Of a DNA stretch of 64,000 bases, positions 23,346 through 35,990 are shown one piece after another. A program made the position numbers and the translations under genes. This DNA comes from Eulemur rufifrons (taxonomy: Eukaryota; Chordata; Mammalia; Primates; Lemuridae). A model generated the notes under the pieces. The model saw only the letters and a list, made by a program, of their open reading frames with translations. It did not search any database and was not told where the DNA came from. Position 1 is the stretch's first letter. The number at the start of each line of letters is the position of its first letter. The stretch covers positions 29,040,738-29,104,737 of the forward strand of contig NC_090996.1 in the NCBI RefSeq assembly GCF_041146395.1, read 5' to 3'.

Positions 23346-23689
23346 CCCTTGACACTTCCTCCCACGGGCACCCACGGGCACACTGGTAGAGTGGCAAGAG
23401 CCTGGGTCCAGCCCCCATCTCAGCCGCTCATTCACTTTATAAACCTTATCATGCATTGATTATGCCCAGCACTCTGCGTACCTGGCTTGCCGGCAGTACT
23501 TCTCTTTCAACAAGATACTGATTTGATACCTGCCCCCCACTGAAAAGATGGAAAGGACCATCCTTGGGCTTCCTTGGGTACTTTATTTCAGCCCTGGCCC
23601 ACAGCAAGGGAAGTTCACCCTGATGTCTAACTGTAATCCCTTAAGCTGCTTTTGAGTTCCATCCCCTTTAGTCCTATACCTAGGGTAGC

Positions 23690-23815
23690 TGGAGAGTCAG
23701 TTGCCCCTATTATTGTTGAATGGGAAGAGAAATTGAGGGCCAGAGTGGTTGAGGGAGCTGTCCGAGTCACACAGCACTAAGCTAGGGCTTAACTGGGCAG
23801 AGAGTGCAGGTCTTG
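23690..23815 (-). repeat. MIR SINE, antisense
   Basis: 'gaatgggaagagaaattgag' and 'cgagtcacacagcactaagc' are reverse MIR landmarks. Confidence 0.5.
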
Positions 23816-24727
23816 GTCCAGGGATGGACCCACTCCCTCCATCCTGAGGTGGAGACCCCACGAGTAGATGCAGAGATGCTGAGAAGAGAGCTGTGCATTG
23901 AGAGGAGGATAGATATTTAAGAGAAAATGCTAAGTGGTTCCTAGAAGATGCTATTTGCACAGCCTCAGTTACTGCCTAAGACAGTCACTTAGGCAATGGG
24001 AAAGCAGGGTGTGTGTTGGGGCAGGGGTGGGAGGCAGGCGAAGGGACCCCAGCTTTGAACTTGAGGGCCTGGCTACCTGCTCCTCAGCCTGCTATTGGCT
24101 TGAGAGGTCTTTGTCCCTGGACGAGGGTGCAGCATGGGCGGCTGGGCTGGAAGCGGCCCAGGTCCTGGGTGCGGGGCGTGGGGGCTGGGCCCTCCTGCGA
24201 CCTCCTTCCCCCACCCTTTTCCTTGGATGCTCAGGTTGGGCTCCAGCACCTCCTGGGCAGAGGGCTTTGGTGACCCATTTGTTTACACCCCAGGGGGCTT
24301 CTACAGAACAGGACTTTTGGGAGCGTCACCAGGTGTTGTCCTGGAGGACCTACTACTGTGGGACAAGCTCCCTGCCGTCCCCTCCCACAGTCATCCCACT
24401 GAGGGGACAGACGGAGAGCAAAGGGACAGAGCAAGCTTGGCTCAGGAGCGCTGGGCAGTGCGTGTGTGTCCATGTGCGTCTGTGCATGTCGTGTGTTGCG
24501 GTGTTTGTGCACAGATGTGTCGGGAACGAGCAGATAACAGGACTCAGGCTGTCTCCCTTCTCCAGTGGCTAAAATGTCCCGTCTGTGCAGTATCTTGCCT
24601 GCCCCCATCCCCTCTGTTCCCACCGTTGAGCCATCTTTTTCTTCTTCCTCCTACCGGTGGCCTTTCTTCTCCTGACCTCTAATCACTGAGGTCCCATCTA
24701 TGCCAATCCCCAGAATGAAACTCCATT

Positions 24728-24863
24728 TACATTTGAATTTAAATTAATTAAAACTAACCACATTTCAAGTGCTCAGTGGCCACACGTGGGTAGGGGCTAC
24801 CATATCACACAGCACAGAACAGATACGTGCATGGCTGTCGAAAGTTCTGTTGGACGGCGCTGG
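24728..24863 (-). mobile_element. hAT-like element ending CTGTCCAA-type
   Basis: 'catttcaagtgctcagtggc', 'ggggctaccatatcacac' and 'gttctgttggacggcgctgg' are the landmarks of a short hAT-like element related to those at 37,808 and 38,461. Confidence 0.6.
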
Positions 24864-25064
24864 TAGACATTTCTAGGCTGCTTCTGTAGCTTCTCTTTGC
24901 TTGTCTCTCTCCCAGACTATGTGGGAAGTTCACTCTGAGTCTAACTCCATTCCTCCCAGCTTCATTTCCCCCAGTGCTGAGCACAGTTTCACTGTCCCTG
25001 CTCCCCAGAGGTGGGACCCACAGCACAGCCCCACAACCAAGCCACCGTCACAGCTCACCTGCTG

Positions 25065-25514
25065 TGTTCATTTCCTAGGGCGGCTCTGTAGCAAATGACT
25101 ACAATGTGGGTGGCTTCAAACAACAGAAATTTATTCTCTCACAGCCCTGGAGACCAGAAGCCTGACGTCAAAGTGTCACCAAGGTCGCTCCTCCTGCAGG
25201 CTCTGGGAGAGACTCAGTTCCAGGCCTCTTTCCCAGCGTCTGGGGGCTGCCAGCGATCCGTGGTGCTTCCCGGCTTGTAGCTGCCTCACTCCGATCCCTG
25301 CCTCCGTCTGCACACGGCTGCTGCCTCTCCTCTCCTCTCCTCTCTCTTACGTGGAGATCAGCCATGGGATTTAGGGCCTGCATCCAGGATGATCTCATCT
25401 GGAGAGTCTTAATTACGCTTGCAAAGACTCTATTTCCAAATAACGTCACGTTCACAGGCACCGGGGCTTTGGACTTGGGCATATCTTTTTAGGGAACGTA
25501 TCCAACCCACTATA
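25065..25514 (-). mobile_element. ERVL-MaLR LTR (MST/MLT1-type), antisense
   Basis: Starts 'tgttcatttcctagggcgg', includes 'caacagaaatttattctctc', 'ggagaccagaagcctgacg' and 'actctatttccaaataacg', and ends 'ggaacgtatccaacccac'. These are MaLR LTR landmarks in reverse. A related LTR is at 39,921. It is solitary, with no viral genes. Confidence 0.75.
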
Positions 25515-25734
25515 CCTGGATATCGCAACAACCTCCTAACCTCTCTCCCGCCTCTGCTCTTGCCTCCTTCCGATCTAATCTCACACGGCAGCCTGGAGGT
25601 TGTCCCAGAGCTTGAATCAGGGCGTCACTCCCCTGTTTCAACCTCCTCCCGCCACCCACCAGCTTCCCACTGCACTGGGAACAGAATTCAGGCTCCTTAA
25701 TGTGCGCGTGCTCATTTCTGTAGAAAGACACTCA

Positions 25735-26392
<658 letters not shown>

Positions 26393-26562
26393 GCAGCCCC
26401 CGCCGGCCCTCGGCACCCTGCTCCATGTGGGTTTCTTACGTGGCGTGAAATTTGAAAAGGCCAAAAGACAAAATAAAGGAAAGTGTACTATTCTCCCTTT
26501 CCTCCCATCATGAAAAAGGTGTATGTTTAGAGCCAAAATAAACGTGCCTGAACCAAAGATCC
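26393..26562 (+). other. TEKT5: TEKT5 3' UTR with two AATAAA signals
   Basis: The short 3' UTR follows the TGA. Poly(A) signals AATAAA lie at 26,472-26,477 and 26,537-26,542. The end at about 26,562 is estimated as 20 bases after the second signal, and an earlier end near 26,495 is possible. Confidence 0.75.
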
Positions 26563-26734
26563 TGGAGCTCATTCCTTGCTGGAACTGGCTTCGTGGCAGG
26601 CCCTGGGGAGAGGCAGGCTGTGGTCAGCACTCCCAGGAATGGAAGTGGCTGCATGTCACTCTCTCTCTCTTTTAATCTGTTTATCCATTTAGGAGCACAG
26701 TGTAGACTGTGGTGTCCCCCACGATTGGGCACCA

Positions 26735-26915
26735 GAGCTCAATTCTGTCCCTCAGGAGCTATGTGGCCCTGACAAACTTCTAACCTCGGTGTCCTCATCT
26801 ATGAAATAAGGTCAGCTAAAGGTGCAGGTGATTGTCAGCAGCATGAGGCAGTGCAGAAAAGTAGGATTTGGAGACAGAAGCTCCGGGTTTGCATCCCAGC
26901 TTTGACAGGCGGAGT
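26735..26915 (+). repeat. Two MIR fragments
   Basis: 26,735-26,830 carries 'tgtcctcatctatgaaataag'. 26,837-26,910 carries 'ggatttggagacagaagctc' and 'gggtttgcatcccagctttg'. Both are sense MIR, perhaps out of order. Confidence 0.55.
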
Positions 26916-26999
26916 GTGTTAGACATTGCTAGGGGAGAAAAAGGAGGCCAAATCAATTAAGTGTGGAGCAGGAGGAGGCCAGTGAGAGTTAAGGGAAAG

Positions 27000-27402
27000 A
27001 TCTATCAAAAAGTGACCTTGCCTCAAAAACTTAAACATAAAACTACCCTGTGGCCCAACAAGTCCACTCCTGGGTATATACTCACAGAAATGAAAACAGG
27101 GCCAGGCGTTGTAGCTCACACCTGTAATCCCAGCACTCTGGGTGGCCAAGGTGGGAGGATCGCTTGAGGCCAGGAGTTCAAGACCAGCCTGAGCAAGAGC
27201 GAGACCCCATCTCTACAAAAGATGGAACAAGTAGTTGGGCATGGTGACGAACACCTTTAGTCTCAGCTACTCTGGAGGCTGGGGCAGGAGGATCAGTTGA
27301 GCCCAGAAGTTTGAGGTTGCAGTGAGCTACGATGACGCCATTGCACTCTACCTGGGGCGACAGAATGAGACTCTGTCTCAATAAAAAAAAGAAAGAAAAA
27401 AG
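27000..27402 (+). mobile_element. L1 3' fragment followed by an Alu
   Basis: 27,040-27,099 reads like the L1 ORF2 end ('cagtccactcctgggtatat'-type). The Alu begins GGCCAGGCGTTGTAGCTCAC at 27,100 and ends at about 27,402 with 'gactctgtctca' and an A-rich tail. The element is dimeric and moderately diverged. Confidence 0.8.
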
Positions 27403-28424
27403 AATTCAAATAACACCTCTACAAGTTTTACCATAGCCAAGAACCACCTATACTATTATTTATTCAATCTTTTCTTTTAGATTGTGACATTTAAAAAATT
27501 TATTTTAAAGACAAATTATATAGCATCACTGCAGATATGAAACCTGCTTGGCCCAATGTTGAAAACAAAATACTGCTAATGACGTCTGGTTAGATAATAT
27601 TGTCTGCCCAAGACCTTAGATCTGGGGCCTTCTCTCTTTTTGTTCCAAGGGAGATCAGCGAGTCTTCAGGTGTTAGAGATAACTCAGCACCTAATGGAGA
27701 CTCTGTCCTTGAGGTAAGTTTGATTGAAGAAGAATAGAAAAGTCTGTTTCCTTACAAACCTGTTTCAATGCTATTTAGGGCCTTGAATGCACGTTCCTAA
27801 GGGGTCACACCTGCAGGCAGCAGGGAGCCCAAAGGATCATTAAAGTGGGGATGTGAGGCGCCCAGATTAGTGTTCTAGAAATAATCCCTCCATGAGGAGG
27901 GGAGGGAGGGAGACCAGGCTGTTATTAATACAATTTCAGGCATGAGATTCGGAGGTCCTGGATTCGCACAGGCATGATAGGGACATTGGTGAAGCTGGGG
28001 CCAAACCCTTGGCGTGTGGGCTGTAAGGGGCGAGTGGGAGACCAGGATGGGGCGAGAGGCCAGGCTCGGGCAGCTGGTGCTCGGGGATGCTCTAGCCCCA
28101 AGGAGCGGAGTGGGTGTTGCGGGGGGAGACAGAGAAGTGGACAACTTCCCCTTCATGCTTGGAGCCTTGGCGTGGTCACGAGAGGGTCCAGTGAGCACCA
28201 ACGCACGGATAGAAAAAAATAAGTAATACATCTCAAATAATTCTTAAGCTATTATTTAAATGTTTGTGGATGTCTCTGTGTTCAACCAGTGCATTATTGA
28301 TTGATACTGGCCATCTGTCGTTACAGATTTTCCTTGACAGATCCTGCAGATATGGAGAGGGCGGCCTCCTAATCTCACTCTGGGAAAGGGTCCGGCTCAT
28401 CTGCCAATATTTAAAAGAGGTAGC
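27403..28424. other. Intergenic DNA, nothing recognised
   Basis: The sequence is AT-rich to about 27,600, then mixed. No feature could be supported. Confidence 0.4.
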
Positions 28425-28848
28425 GGGATAATGCCATGGTCAAGAGCAGGACTTTCTAACTAGACCTGGGTTCTAATTTGGGCTGCACTAGCTCTCTCCT
28501 TGGGAGAGCCGCTTAAGCATTCTGAACCTCAGTTTCCTCATCTGTCAAAGGAGGCCAAAAATACTCCGTTCACAGGTTAATTGTTAAGACTAAGTATGAT
28601 TGTATCTAAAGGGGTATTCGGTAATATTTCAAGAACAGTACCTCGCATTTATTGAGGACTTGCTCTGCGCTAGGCAATTTAAAAAGTACCATCTCATTTT
28701 ACTCATCGTTCAGCCCTGGGATGTGGAGATGGAAGGCAAGGCACAGAGAGGTTAAGAACTTGCCCATAGTCACACAGTAAATCAATGACTGAGACAGGAT
28801 TTAAGTCCAGCTATGTGAATCCAGGGCCTGAACTGCCGACCACAACTT
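28425..28848. repeat. MIR pair in opposite orientations
   Basis: 28,425-28,610 is sense ('tctgaacctcagtttcctca', 'tctgtcaaaggaggcc'). 28,640-28,848 is antisense ('cacagagaggttaagaactt', 'gcccatagtcacacagtaaa'). Confidence 0.7.
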
Positions 28849-29084
28849 CCCAAATAAAGGAAAAGCTATTGCTTAGAGTGGACCCACAGTCCAAAAGGGA
28901 TCTGGCAAGGCCAGCGGCAAATGTCAGCCCCACAGGGGTGTCTGAAGAAACAGAGGACCCCACAACCTTGCTCATGGCTGATGTGCAAATTTCTCCATTC
29001 TCTGGGGCAGAGAGTGATGACAACTGGCAGTAACAACCTGAACGCTTGGGAGATGCAGAATTCTTTGCTGTCTCGGGAACACCC

Positions 29085-29205
29085 ACACCCATCCTGAGAA
29101 GTAGGGACTGTGCCCATCCCCTCTTTACAGATGAGGACACTGAGGCACAGAGAGGCAAGGTCACTTGCCCATAGTGACACAGCCAAGATGAGCTGGCGTC
29201 ACGGC
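29085..29205 (-). repeat. MIR SINE, antisense
   Basis: 'ctctttacagatgaggacac' and 'ggtcacttgcccatagtgac' are reverse MIR landmarks. Confidence 0.65.
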
Positions 29206-30204
29206 CCTCCGTGCTCACACACCCACCACCCAGGTGGTGCCTCACTGGCGTCCCCACTCCCCCAGCCCCCACTCCCAGCCAGCGTCAGTGACAAGGCGCT
29301 GGGAGGGAGGCGGCTGCATTTTTTTGCCTTGCTCAGAAATGTCAGTGCGTCACCGTCACACAAAGTCCTGGCTGTTTGCTCCCGCGATTCCCAAGGCGCT
29401 CTTGACAAGTGTCCCCGCACACAGGCCGGGGCTGGGGGGAGGGGCAGGAATGGGAGGCAGGTTCAAAGCACACAATTAAAATTCCTAAGGGACGGTATGG
29501 AGTGCTTCTCCTCCTCCCTTGAAAGCATACAGAACATTCTTGGTCTCAATATGGGACTGGGGGGTAGGCTTGGAGCCTCTTGCCGCACCTTCTTCAGTCC
29601 CGTGTGACCCCAGACATGCTCTCGGGTAGAATTCTCTGTGTCCCCAAGGCGGCCACCCTCCTTCCTCCCCACCCAACCGCGCAGCTTAGGATTCCTGGCG
29701 CTCCTCTGGAGGCAGGCCCGGCAGTGGGCACCACGGGCAGCAGAGCCCAGCAGTGCTGGAGCAGGGGGCATCCGAGGTGCTGCTGGCCAGTACCCTCCTG
29801 TGCCACATGCCTGGCGGGTTTGGGCCTGGTGGTGTGTGCGTGTCCTGGGAACGGGTGTCCGCAGCTGCCCACGCTTGGCCCCAGCTTGTTGGCGGTCTCA
29901 GAAGATGAGGGCTACCCATCAACTGAGGATGAGTCAGAGAGAACTGGCCTTCCCCAGGGGTGTGGCCTCCTCTCCCATAAGGGCTTGTCCCTATCTGGGA
30001 ACCGTGAAGCAGATAAAGGCAGGACCAGGGTGAGGCAGGCAGGACGCTGCGGGCTCAAGTGGAAGAAGGGGTTGGCTCTCCGTTCACCTCTCTCTTAAGG
30101 GTCCAGGGGAAGGGGGAGGGGAGCAACTGCATCATGGTTGGGGTCTCCTGCGGGTGACGAAGAGGTTTTGGAACTAGATAGACTGACGGTCCACAACACT
30201 GGGA
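29206..30204. other. Intergenic DNA, nothing recognised
   Basis: Several overlapping frames exist on both strands, but none shows a domain, periodic codon use or splice context I can see. Confidence 0.4.
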
Positions 30205-30585
30205 ATTCCTTGAGATTACCCCTGAATGGTACACTTTAAAAGGGCTAATTTTATGGTACATGAATTCCACCCCAATTAAAAAAAAAGAGAGGCCAGGCAC
30301 CATGGTTCATGCCTGTAATCCCAGCACTTTGGGAGGCCGAGGCAGGAGGATCGCATGAGCCGAGGAGTTTGAGACCAGCCTGGACAACATAGTGAGACCC
30401 CGTTTCTACAAAAAATTTAAAACTTAGCTGGGTGTGGTGGTACACATCTGTAGTCCCAGCTACTTAGGAGGCTGAGCCAGGAGGATCACTTGAGCCTAGA
30501 AGTTTGAGGCTGCAGTGAGCTATGATCACCTCACCATACTCTAGCCTAGGGGACAGAGCGAGACCCTGTCTCTAAAAAACAAACA
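30205..30585 (+). mobile_element. L1 3'-end fragment followed by an Alu
   Basis: 30,205-30,290 has 'gaatggtacactttaaaagg' and 'aattccaccccaattaaaa', an old L1 3' end. The Alu starts GGCCAGGCACCATGGTTCAT at 30,291 and ends with 'gaccctgtctctaaaaaac'. Short flanking 'aagagag' words may be the target duplication. Confidence 0.8.
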
Positions 30586-30944
30586 AGAGAGGGAGGATCA
30601 GCCATGGCTGGTGCAGCCCAAGCCTTCCTCCAACCATATTCTCATACCTTTCTAAGTAAATTTCTGGGTGGACTCTGGAATATTTCTATTAGATAAAAGA
30701 AAACATAATGATTAAAAATTTGGAAAGTATCTTGAAAATGTATATAATAAATCCCTACGCACACGTAAGGTGGCCCTGCTCTTACGGGCTGCGAATGTGG
30801 GGTCTATATCAGCACAGACCCAAGGACGTCCTAACGTTGGGTGCTCTGGGCTTTTGTGTCCTAGCACCCCATCCCCCTCCCAGCACAGGTGCTGACTGTC
30901 ACCTTCTCTGTGGGTAGCCATGAGAGCTTAAAGCACCCACTGCA

Positions 30945-31125
30945 TGAAGCCCGAAGCCCCTCTGCCTGGATTCAAATCCAGACTCTCTAGCTCACCCTAG
31001 GGGTGGCGGTGCAACTCCCTGAAACGCTCTGTGCCTGGCGCTCTCCTGTGTAAGATGGGGACAGTGAGGATAGTCTCTACTCACAGGGGCTTAGCAAAGG
31101 TTATCTGGGTTAGAGTACGTGAAGT
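30945..31125 (+). repeat. MIR SINE
   Basis: 'gcctggattcaaatccagac', 'ctccctgaaacgctctgtgc' and 'gtgtaagatggggacagtg' are sense MIR landmarks. Confidence 0.6.
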
Positions 31126-31537
31126 CCGGGCCACAGACACTGGCACAGCAGAGGCTCACTCGCTGGCCTTGCGTGCCCAGGAGCTGTTAGCGACACCCCT
31201 GCCTCAACACAGAGCTCCGTGGCAGGCAGGAGACCCTCATGTGCCAACCCAGGACTCGCTGATCCGCAGGCAGACGGTGCTGGGTGGTGGAGCGCGCTAG
31301 GCGAAGGGCCCCTCACTGCAGCCCTGGAATAAGAGGAGGGGTGAGAGTTTGAGGACCCCAGGCAGGTAACGAAGGGGGCAGATCACCCTCCAATGGAAGC
31401 ATGCAGACCACGCCGGTGGGATGTGGCCCTCCCCCTGCCCCACCTCCCCTCCTGGTTTCTCATAAACCCCAGTGGACTTGCTTGTCCCCGAAATGGTCCC
31501 TGGAGCATTCTCTGCAGTTCTCAGGGCGAGGGATGGG

Positions 31538-31564
31538 GTGTGTGTGTGTGTGTGTGTGTGTGTG
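31538..31564. repeat. (GT)n microsatellite
   Basis: A near-perfect GT/TG run of about 26 bases. On the other strand it reads as a histidine-threonine run in an open frame, which is an artefact. Confidence 0.9.
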
Positions 31565-31620
31565 ATTCTCCTCCCCTCCCCCATCCATCCTCCCTGGATT
31601 CCAGGAACCGGGTTCCGGAG

Positions 31621-32060
31621 CTTTAACTCTGGTCAAAGAGGAGATAATGAGGCCGGGTGGGCGGCGGGCTGGGCGGGGAGCCCTGCTGCGGCGGAGGTGG
31701 GGAGATGACAGACCAGCGATTAGGACAGCGGCCGGGCCCCGCCCACACGATTGTATGCAAACGAGACACCCGTCCTGTGGCCACGCCCCTTGGCCCGCGC
31801 CCTGTCTGGGCTCCGGGCCAGCTCCGCGCCTGCTGAGCCCAGCCCCCCGCGCTCTGCCCACCTGTTCCCCCACCCACACCGGCCTCCTCCTACCTGCCAG
31901 CCTCGGCGCCACTGGGAGGGGCCGAGGACCTCCTGCCCCCCGTTTGCTCCGCCAGACTTCGGGGCCTGCGAGGTGGGGGCAGCGCGGGTCTCGGGCACAG
32001 GGAGGGGGCCCGAGTCCACCCCAGGGACTGCGGGCCTCACCTGTTAACGTCTTGGCAGGT
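31621..32060. promoter_or_regulatory. Orphan CpG-rich segment
   Basis: I count about 33 CpG in 31,621-32,040, with GC content near 70% by eye, far above neighbours. Motifs include CCGCCCAC-type GC boxes ('ccccgcccacac', 'cacgcccct') and an octamer-like ATGCAAAC at 31,755-31,762. No coding exon is evident. It could be an enhancer or a promoter of an unannotated transcript. A 257-codon frame on the - strand here is probably a by-product of high GC. Confidence 0.5.
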
Positions 32061-32394
32061 GACCCCCTTCTGGGCCGAGGAGGTGGGTGGAATGTGTGTG
32101 GGGGGTCCTGGCACTGTTTTGAGAAGGGCGAGGAAGGGGGCGTCTTGGCAGTCGGGCCAGACGCAGATTCCCTCCGGGCCGCGCAGGCTGTGTGTGAGGG
32201 GTCGCTCAGGTGGACACAGCGGTGGGAGCCCAAAGCCTAGGGGACCTCTCTGCCAAGGCAGGGAGAGGAGCAGAGCCCAGGTCTCCGGGCCACCTGGGCT
32301 CCCCCTCCTCCCTCTGCCAGGGCCTGCAGGGGCAGAAGCCGCGCTAGCCAGGGCCGGGCAGGAAGAGTCAACTTGGGAGAGAAGCTTGATTCTG

Positions 32395-33095
32395 CCATAA
32401 CCTGGCATGGGGCCCTTAAGGCTCAGTGCAGGCATCTGCTGCGTGAGAAACCTTTTCAAAACACCCATCACAGCAGCCCTCGTGCACAAACCCTCCAGGG
32501 CTCCCCTGTGCACCTAGGGAACCCCCTCCCCCTTTAACTCTGATCCATCTCTCCAGCCCCACTTCCTCCTGAACTCGACTTTCCCACCGCAGGACCTTTG
32601 CACATGCTGTTCCCTCCTCCAGGAACACTGGCCCCTGTCCCTGCCTTCCTTCCCCTGCCCCTGTCCTTCCCGTTCACAGCCTTGTGCTTGAACTCGCAGC
32701 TCTCAGCCAGTCCCCCAGGAAAGCCTTGTCTGATGTCGCTGCTGGGTCCTGCCAGCTCCCTTTTTCCCCCGGTGTAGATCAGTGTCATTCCCTTCCTTAG
32801 GACGCAGTTTCCCAAACTGCCTTGACAATAGAGTCATGCGAAGTATTTTTGAAAAAATACAGATTCCTTGACCTTTTCGCAGCTCTACAGAATCAGGAAC
32901 TCCAGGAGAGGGAGCTGGGTGCTGTTTAACCACCACGATGGGTGGGAGGGCGGATGGATGTTCCCCACCTCGGGTCTGAGCCCCAGGAGGCGGGAAGCAT
33001 TTTCTTCTTTATCATTGCAACCCTACCTCCAGCACGGTGTCTGACATGGGATCAGGCTCAAGAAATATTTATTAAGCGCATGGATGGACGGCTAT
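32395..33095 (+). mobile_element. L2 LINE 3' region, interrupted by a MER5-type element
   Basis: L2 landmarks are 'acctttgcacatgctgttcc', 'agtcccccaggaaagcctt' and the 3' tail 'ctcaagaaatatttattaag' near 33,057. A MER5-type element at 32,805-32,937 ('cagtttcccaaactgcc' start) sits inside it. No intact frame remains. Confidence 0.65.
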
Positions 33096-35134
33096 AGAAC
33101 GAATGGAATTCATTGCAGTGACTGACTGTTACCAGTTCCGGGTGCGCTGCACTCACTACCTGCTACACAAGACTAGTGCACTAGGAGAACCCTAGGGTGG
33201 GTGACGTGGTCCCTGTGAGTTGGAGCTGAGAGAGAGTGAACAAGATATTAAAAAAACCCAGGCTGAGGTCCGGGACAGAGGTGAGTATCTGAAGAGGACT
33301 CTGCCTGTGCCGTGAGCCCCAAGCAGAGGACAGAGGTGCCCTGGAGGTCACACTGAGGTAGCTGAGCCCACCTCCTTCTGGAAAGGCTTCTCTCCCCCAA
33401 GTCAGGTGCAGAGAAACTGTTTGCATCTGTGGGGAACTGAGGACACAGAACAGGGTAATGACAACATGACATGCATGTTTGGCATCCCTGTCATGCTAAG
33501 CACTGTTCTGAGCAATCTAGTAGCTGCCCTCTCTTACTCCCCCTCTGAAGTTCCTGCCATGCGTCCCTTCCCTCCCCCTCAAGTCCCTCCAAGTGTTAAG
33601 TTGGAACTGGAACAGTGCCTTCCACCCAGCCACTTTCTCCATGAAAGCACCTCACACCGGTACTCCTCGATTCCAGAGTGCAGGGGTGAGGGAAGGAGGA
33701 CTGGCGGCAGCAGAGGAGCCAGCTCCCCTCCCTCTTGGCTTCCCACCCTGCAGCCTGTGGCTCGCGTTTCAGGAGTTTGAGCTTGTGCCAGCGAGGTTCA
33801 TTCTGAGGGGGCGGGGAATGGTGAGAGAGGGCGGGAGGGGCCTGAGGCTTTCCCGAAGTCCTGCCCAGCTGAGATGGACTGTATCTTTGACATCAAAACG
33901 CAACTGGCCCACACCCTGCGGAGCCAGCCTAATCCCTCCCCCTTGATGGGAGTGGAGATGTGGGTATGCAAAACAGGGGTGCGGTGGGAGGTGGAGGCCT
34001 GGGGGCCAGCAACCCATGCAGTCACTGGGCCCCAGGGGTTACTGTCAGGCCCCACCCCCAGGAGCCAGAAAAGGGGTGTTTCAGAGCCGGGTGGGCTGTG
34101 CTGACACTGAACGCTTGTTTTCCTGCCGCCCACACTCCCCACACTCGCTGGCTGGGAATCTCCAGTGTGGCGGTGCACCCCGGGGGCTGCTGCTTACACC
34201 ATGCCTGTGCGTGTTGTCTCGCCGTCCCTGGGGGGAGCTCTGAACGTGCCCCGAAGGAAGGGCAAGAGCCACTGGGTGGTGACCTTTGGGGCAGGGTAGG
34301 GAGGGACCAGGGTGAGCCAGAGCCCCTGGACTTTGCCAAGCCTTGTAAACAGAGCACCCAAGAGGTTAAAAAAAGGCTCTGAATCTTCGCCAGCCCCCAC
34401 CCCCCTGGAGAGCGAAGCCAACTGGGTGACTTGAGGGTGAAGCGGGAGTGGGTGAGTGTGTTGGACGGGCTGGGACCTGCTGTGGGCCCCCTGGAGCATC
34501 TTCTCAGTCCGCTCCTGAGCATGGTTCCCAGAAACTGTCTTAGTTCTGGCCCTCCCCTTTCCAAACCTGGCCCCCAGCTCACCTGGGGCCCAGAAAGGAT
34601 TTCGAAAGAAAACAAGTAGCAGAGCTCCACACTGAGCATGTTGCTTAAGCATTTTTTCTGTGAGAGGTGCGTCTGGGCTGGGGTTCCACGGGGCCAGAGG
34701 GGTGAGGTGTGTTCCTGACACAGGTGGGATGGAACAGACTAGGGCAGGGAGAGGAAGGATCTGGGTAGTTGGCATCCTGGATTCCAACTCTGCCCTCTTA
34801 GTCTATGGTCTTGAAAGCAGGGCCAGCTTCACAGACATTCAATCTGCCCAGTCACACAGAGCCCCGTGTCCAGAAGAGCCTTGAACTCTATTTAATACTC
34901 TGCTGGCACCATTTTGAAATTCTTCATAATCTTGAACAGGGGGTTCTGCCTTTTCATTTTGCACCTGGCCCTGAAAATTATGTAGCTGATCCTGGTCTTT
35001 AAACTCAAGGAAAAATTAGTGGTGCTAGAATTTCTATTTAGGGAAAGATTTGAAATAAAAAGTGTGTTGGAAGTGAGGGCTAGGCAATTTATTCTGAAGC
35101 TGCATTTGGATAATAATAATAACAACAAAAACAG
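33096..35134. other. Intergenic DNA, mostly unrecognised
   Basis: No confident repeat or gene is present. A 205-codon frame on the - strand at 34,022-34,639 has no recognisable features. Confidence 0.4.
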
Positions 35135-35990
35135 CCTATACTTACAGCACTTATGTGCCAATCACTATTCTTAGTGCTTTATGTGCGTTAGCTTATTTAA
35201 TCCTCTTTTTGATGGGAACTATTACTATGCCCATTATACAGAATAGGAAACTGAGGCTTATCGAAGAAAAGAAGTGGCCCAATAAATCCTGGGCAATTTG
35301 GCTCCACTGTTAGTGCTCCCACTTGTTTATATTTAAAGTGGGTTTCTTGCAGGCAACATATAGTTAGGTCTTATTTTTTTTAATTCATTCTAACATCTCT
35401 GTCTTTTAATTGGTGTATTTAGACCATTCACATTGAAAGTGATTGTTGACATCGTTGGCTTAATATCTACTGTGTTTGTAACTGCTGTGTATTTAGTGTT
35501 CTTGTTCTTCCTTTAAAAAAGTCTCCTCTTTTTCTGTTGCCTCTGGATTTGAGTGTTTTATGTGACCCCATATTCTCTCCTTTCTTAGCATATCAGTTAT
35601 ACTTCTTTTTAAATTTTTTTTTAGTGGTTGCTGTAGAGGTTTTGCAGTATACGTTTACGACTAATCTGAGTTCACTTTTACATAACACTATAGAGCTTCA
35701 GTGAGTGTTCCCACCGACTCCCTCCCCTCCCGGGTAACGCTGCTGCCGTTCACTTCCTGTATCCATATGCTATGATCGCTAGTGGTCACCCAGCACCCTG
35801 TTGCTCTTATTGTTGGTTTATTGCAGTTATTCATTTGTCAAGTCTTCACAGCAGTCTTATGAGATGGGGACCATCTTCAGCCTTATGTTACAAGGGAGTC
35901 TACGAAGGCACAGGTGTCGCACAGCCAGCGAAGGGCAGAGCCGAGCGTTGAGCTCAGGCATCCCTCACACCGTGAGCAAGCAGCCTGCTT
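35135..35990 (-). mobile_element. MIR, old L1 and MIR block, all antisense
   Basis: 35,135-35,290 is antisense MIR ('cattatacagaataggaaac'). 35,329-35,790 is antisense L1 ORF2/3' ('gggtttcttgcaggcaacat', 'gtcttttaattggtgtattt', 'agaccattcacattgaaagt'). 35,815-35,990 is a second antisense MIR. Frames are destroyed. Confidence 0.65.

Noticed and set aside
31460..32233. 257-codon frame on the - strand over the orphan CpG-rich segment
   Set aside because: Its length is explained by high GC. It reads through the (GT)n tract as His-Thr repeats and has no recognisable domain.
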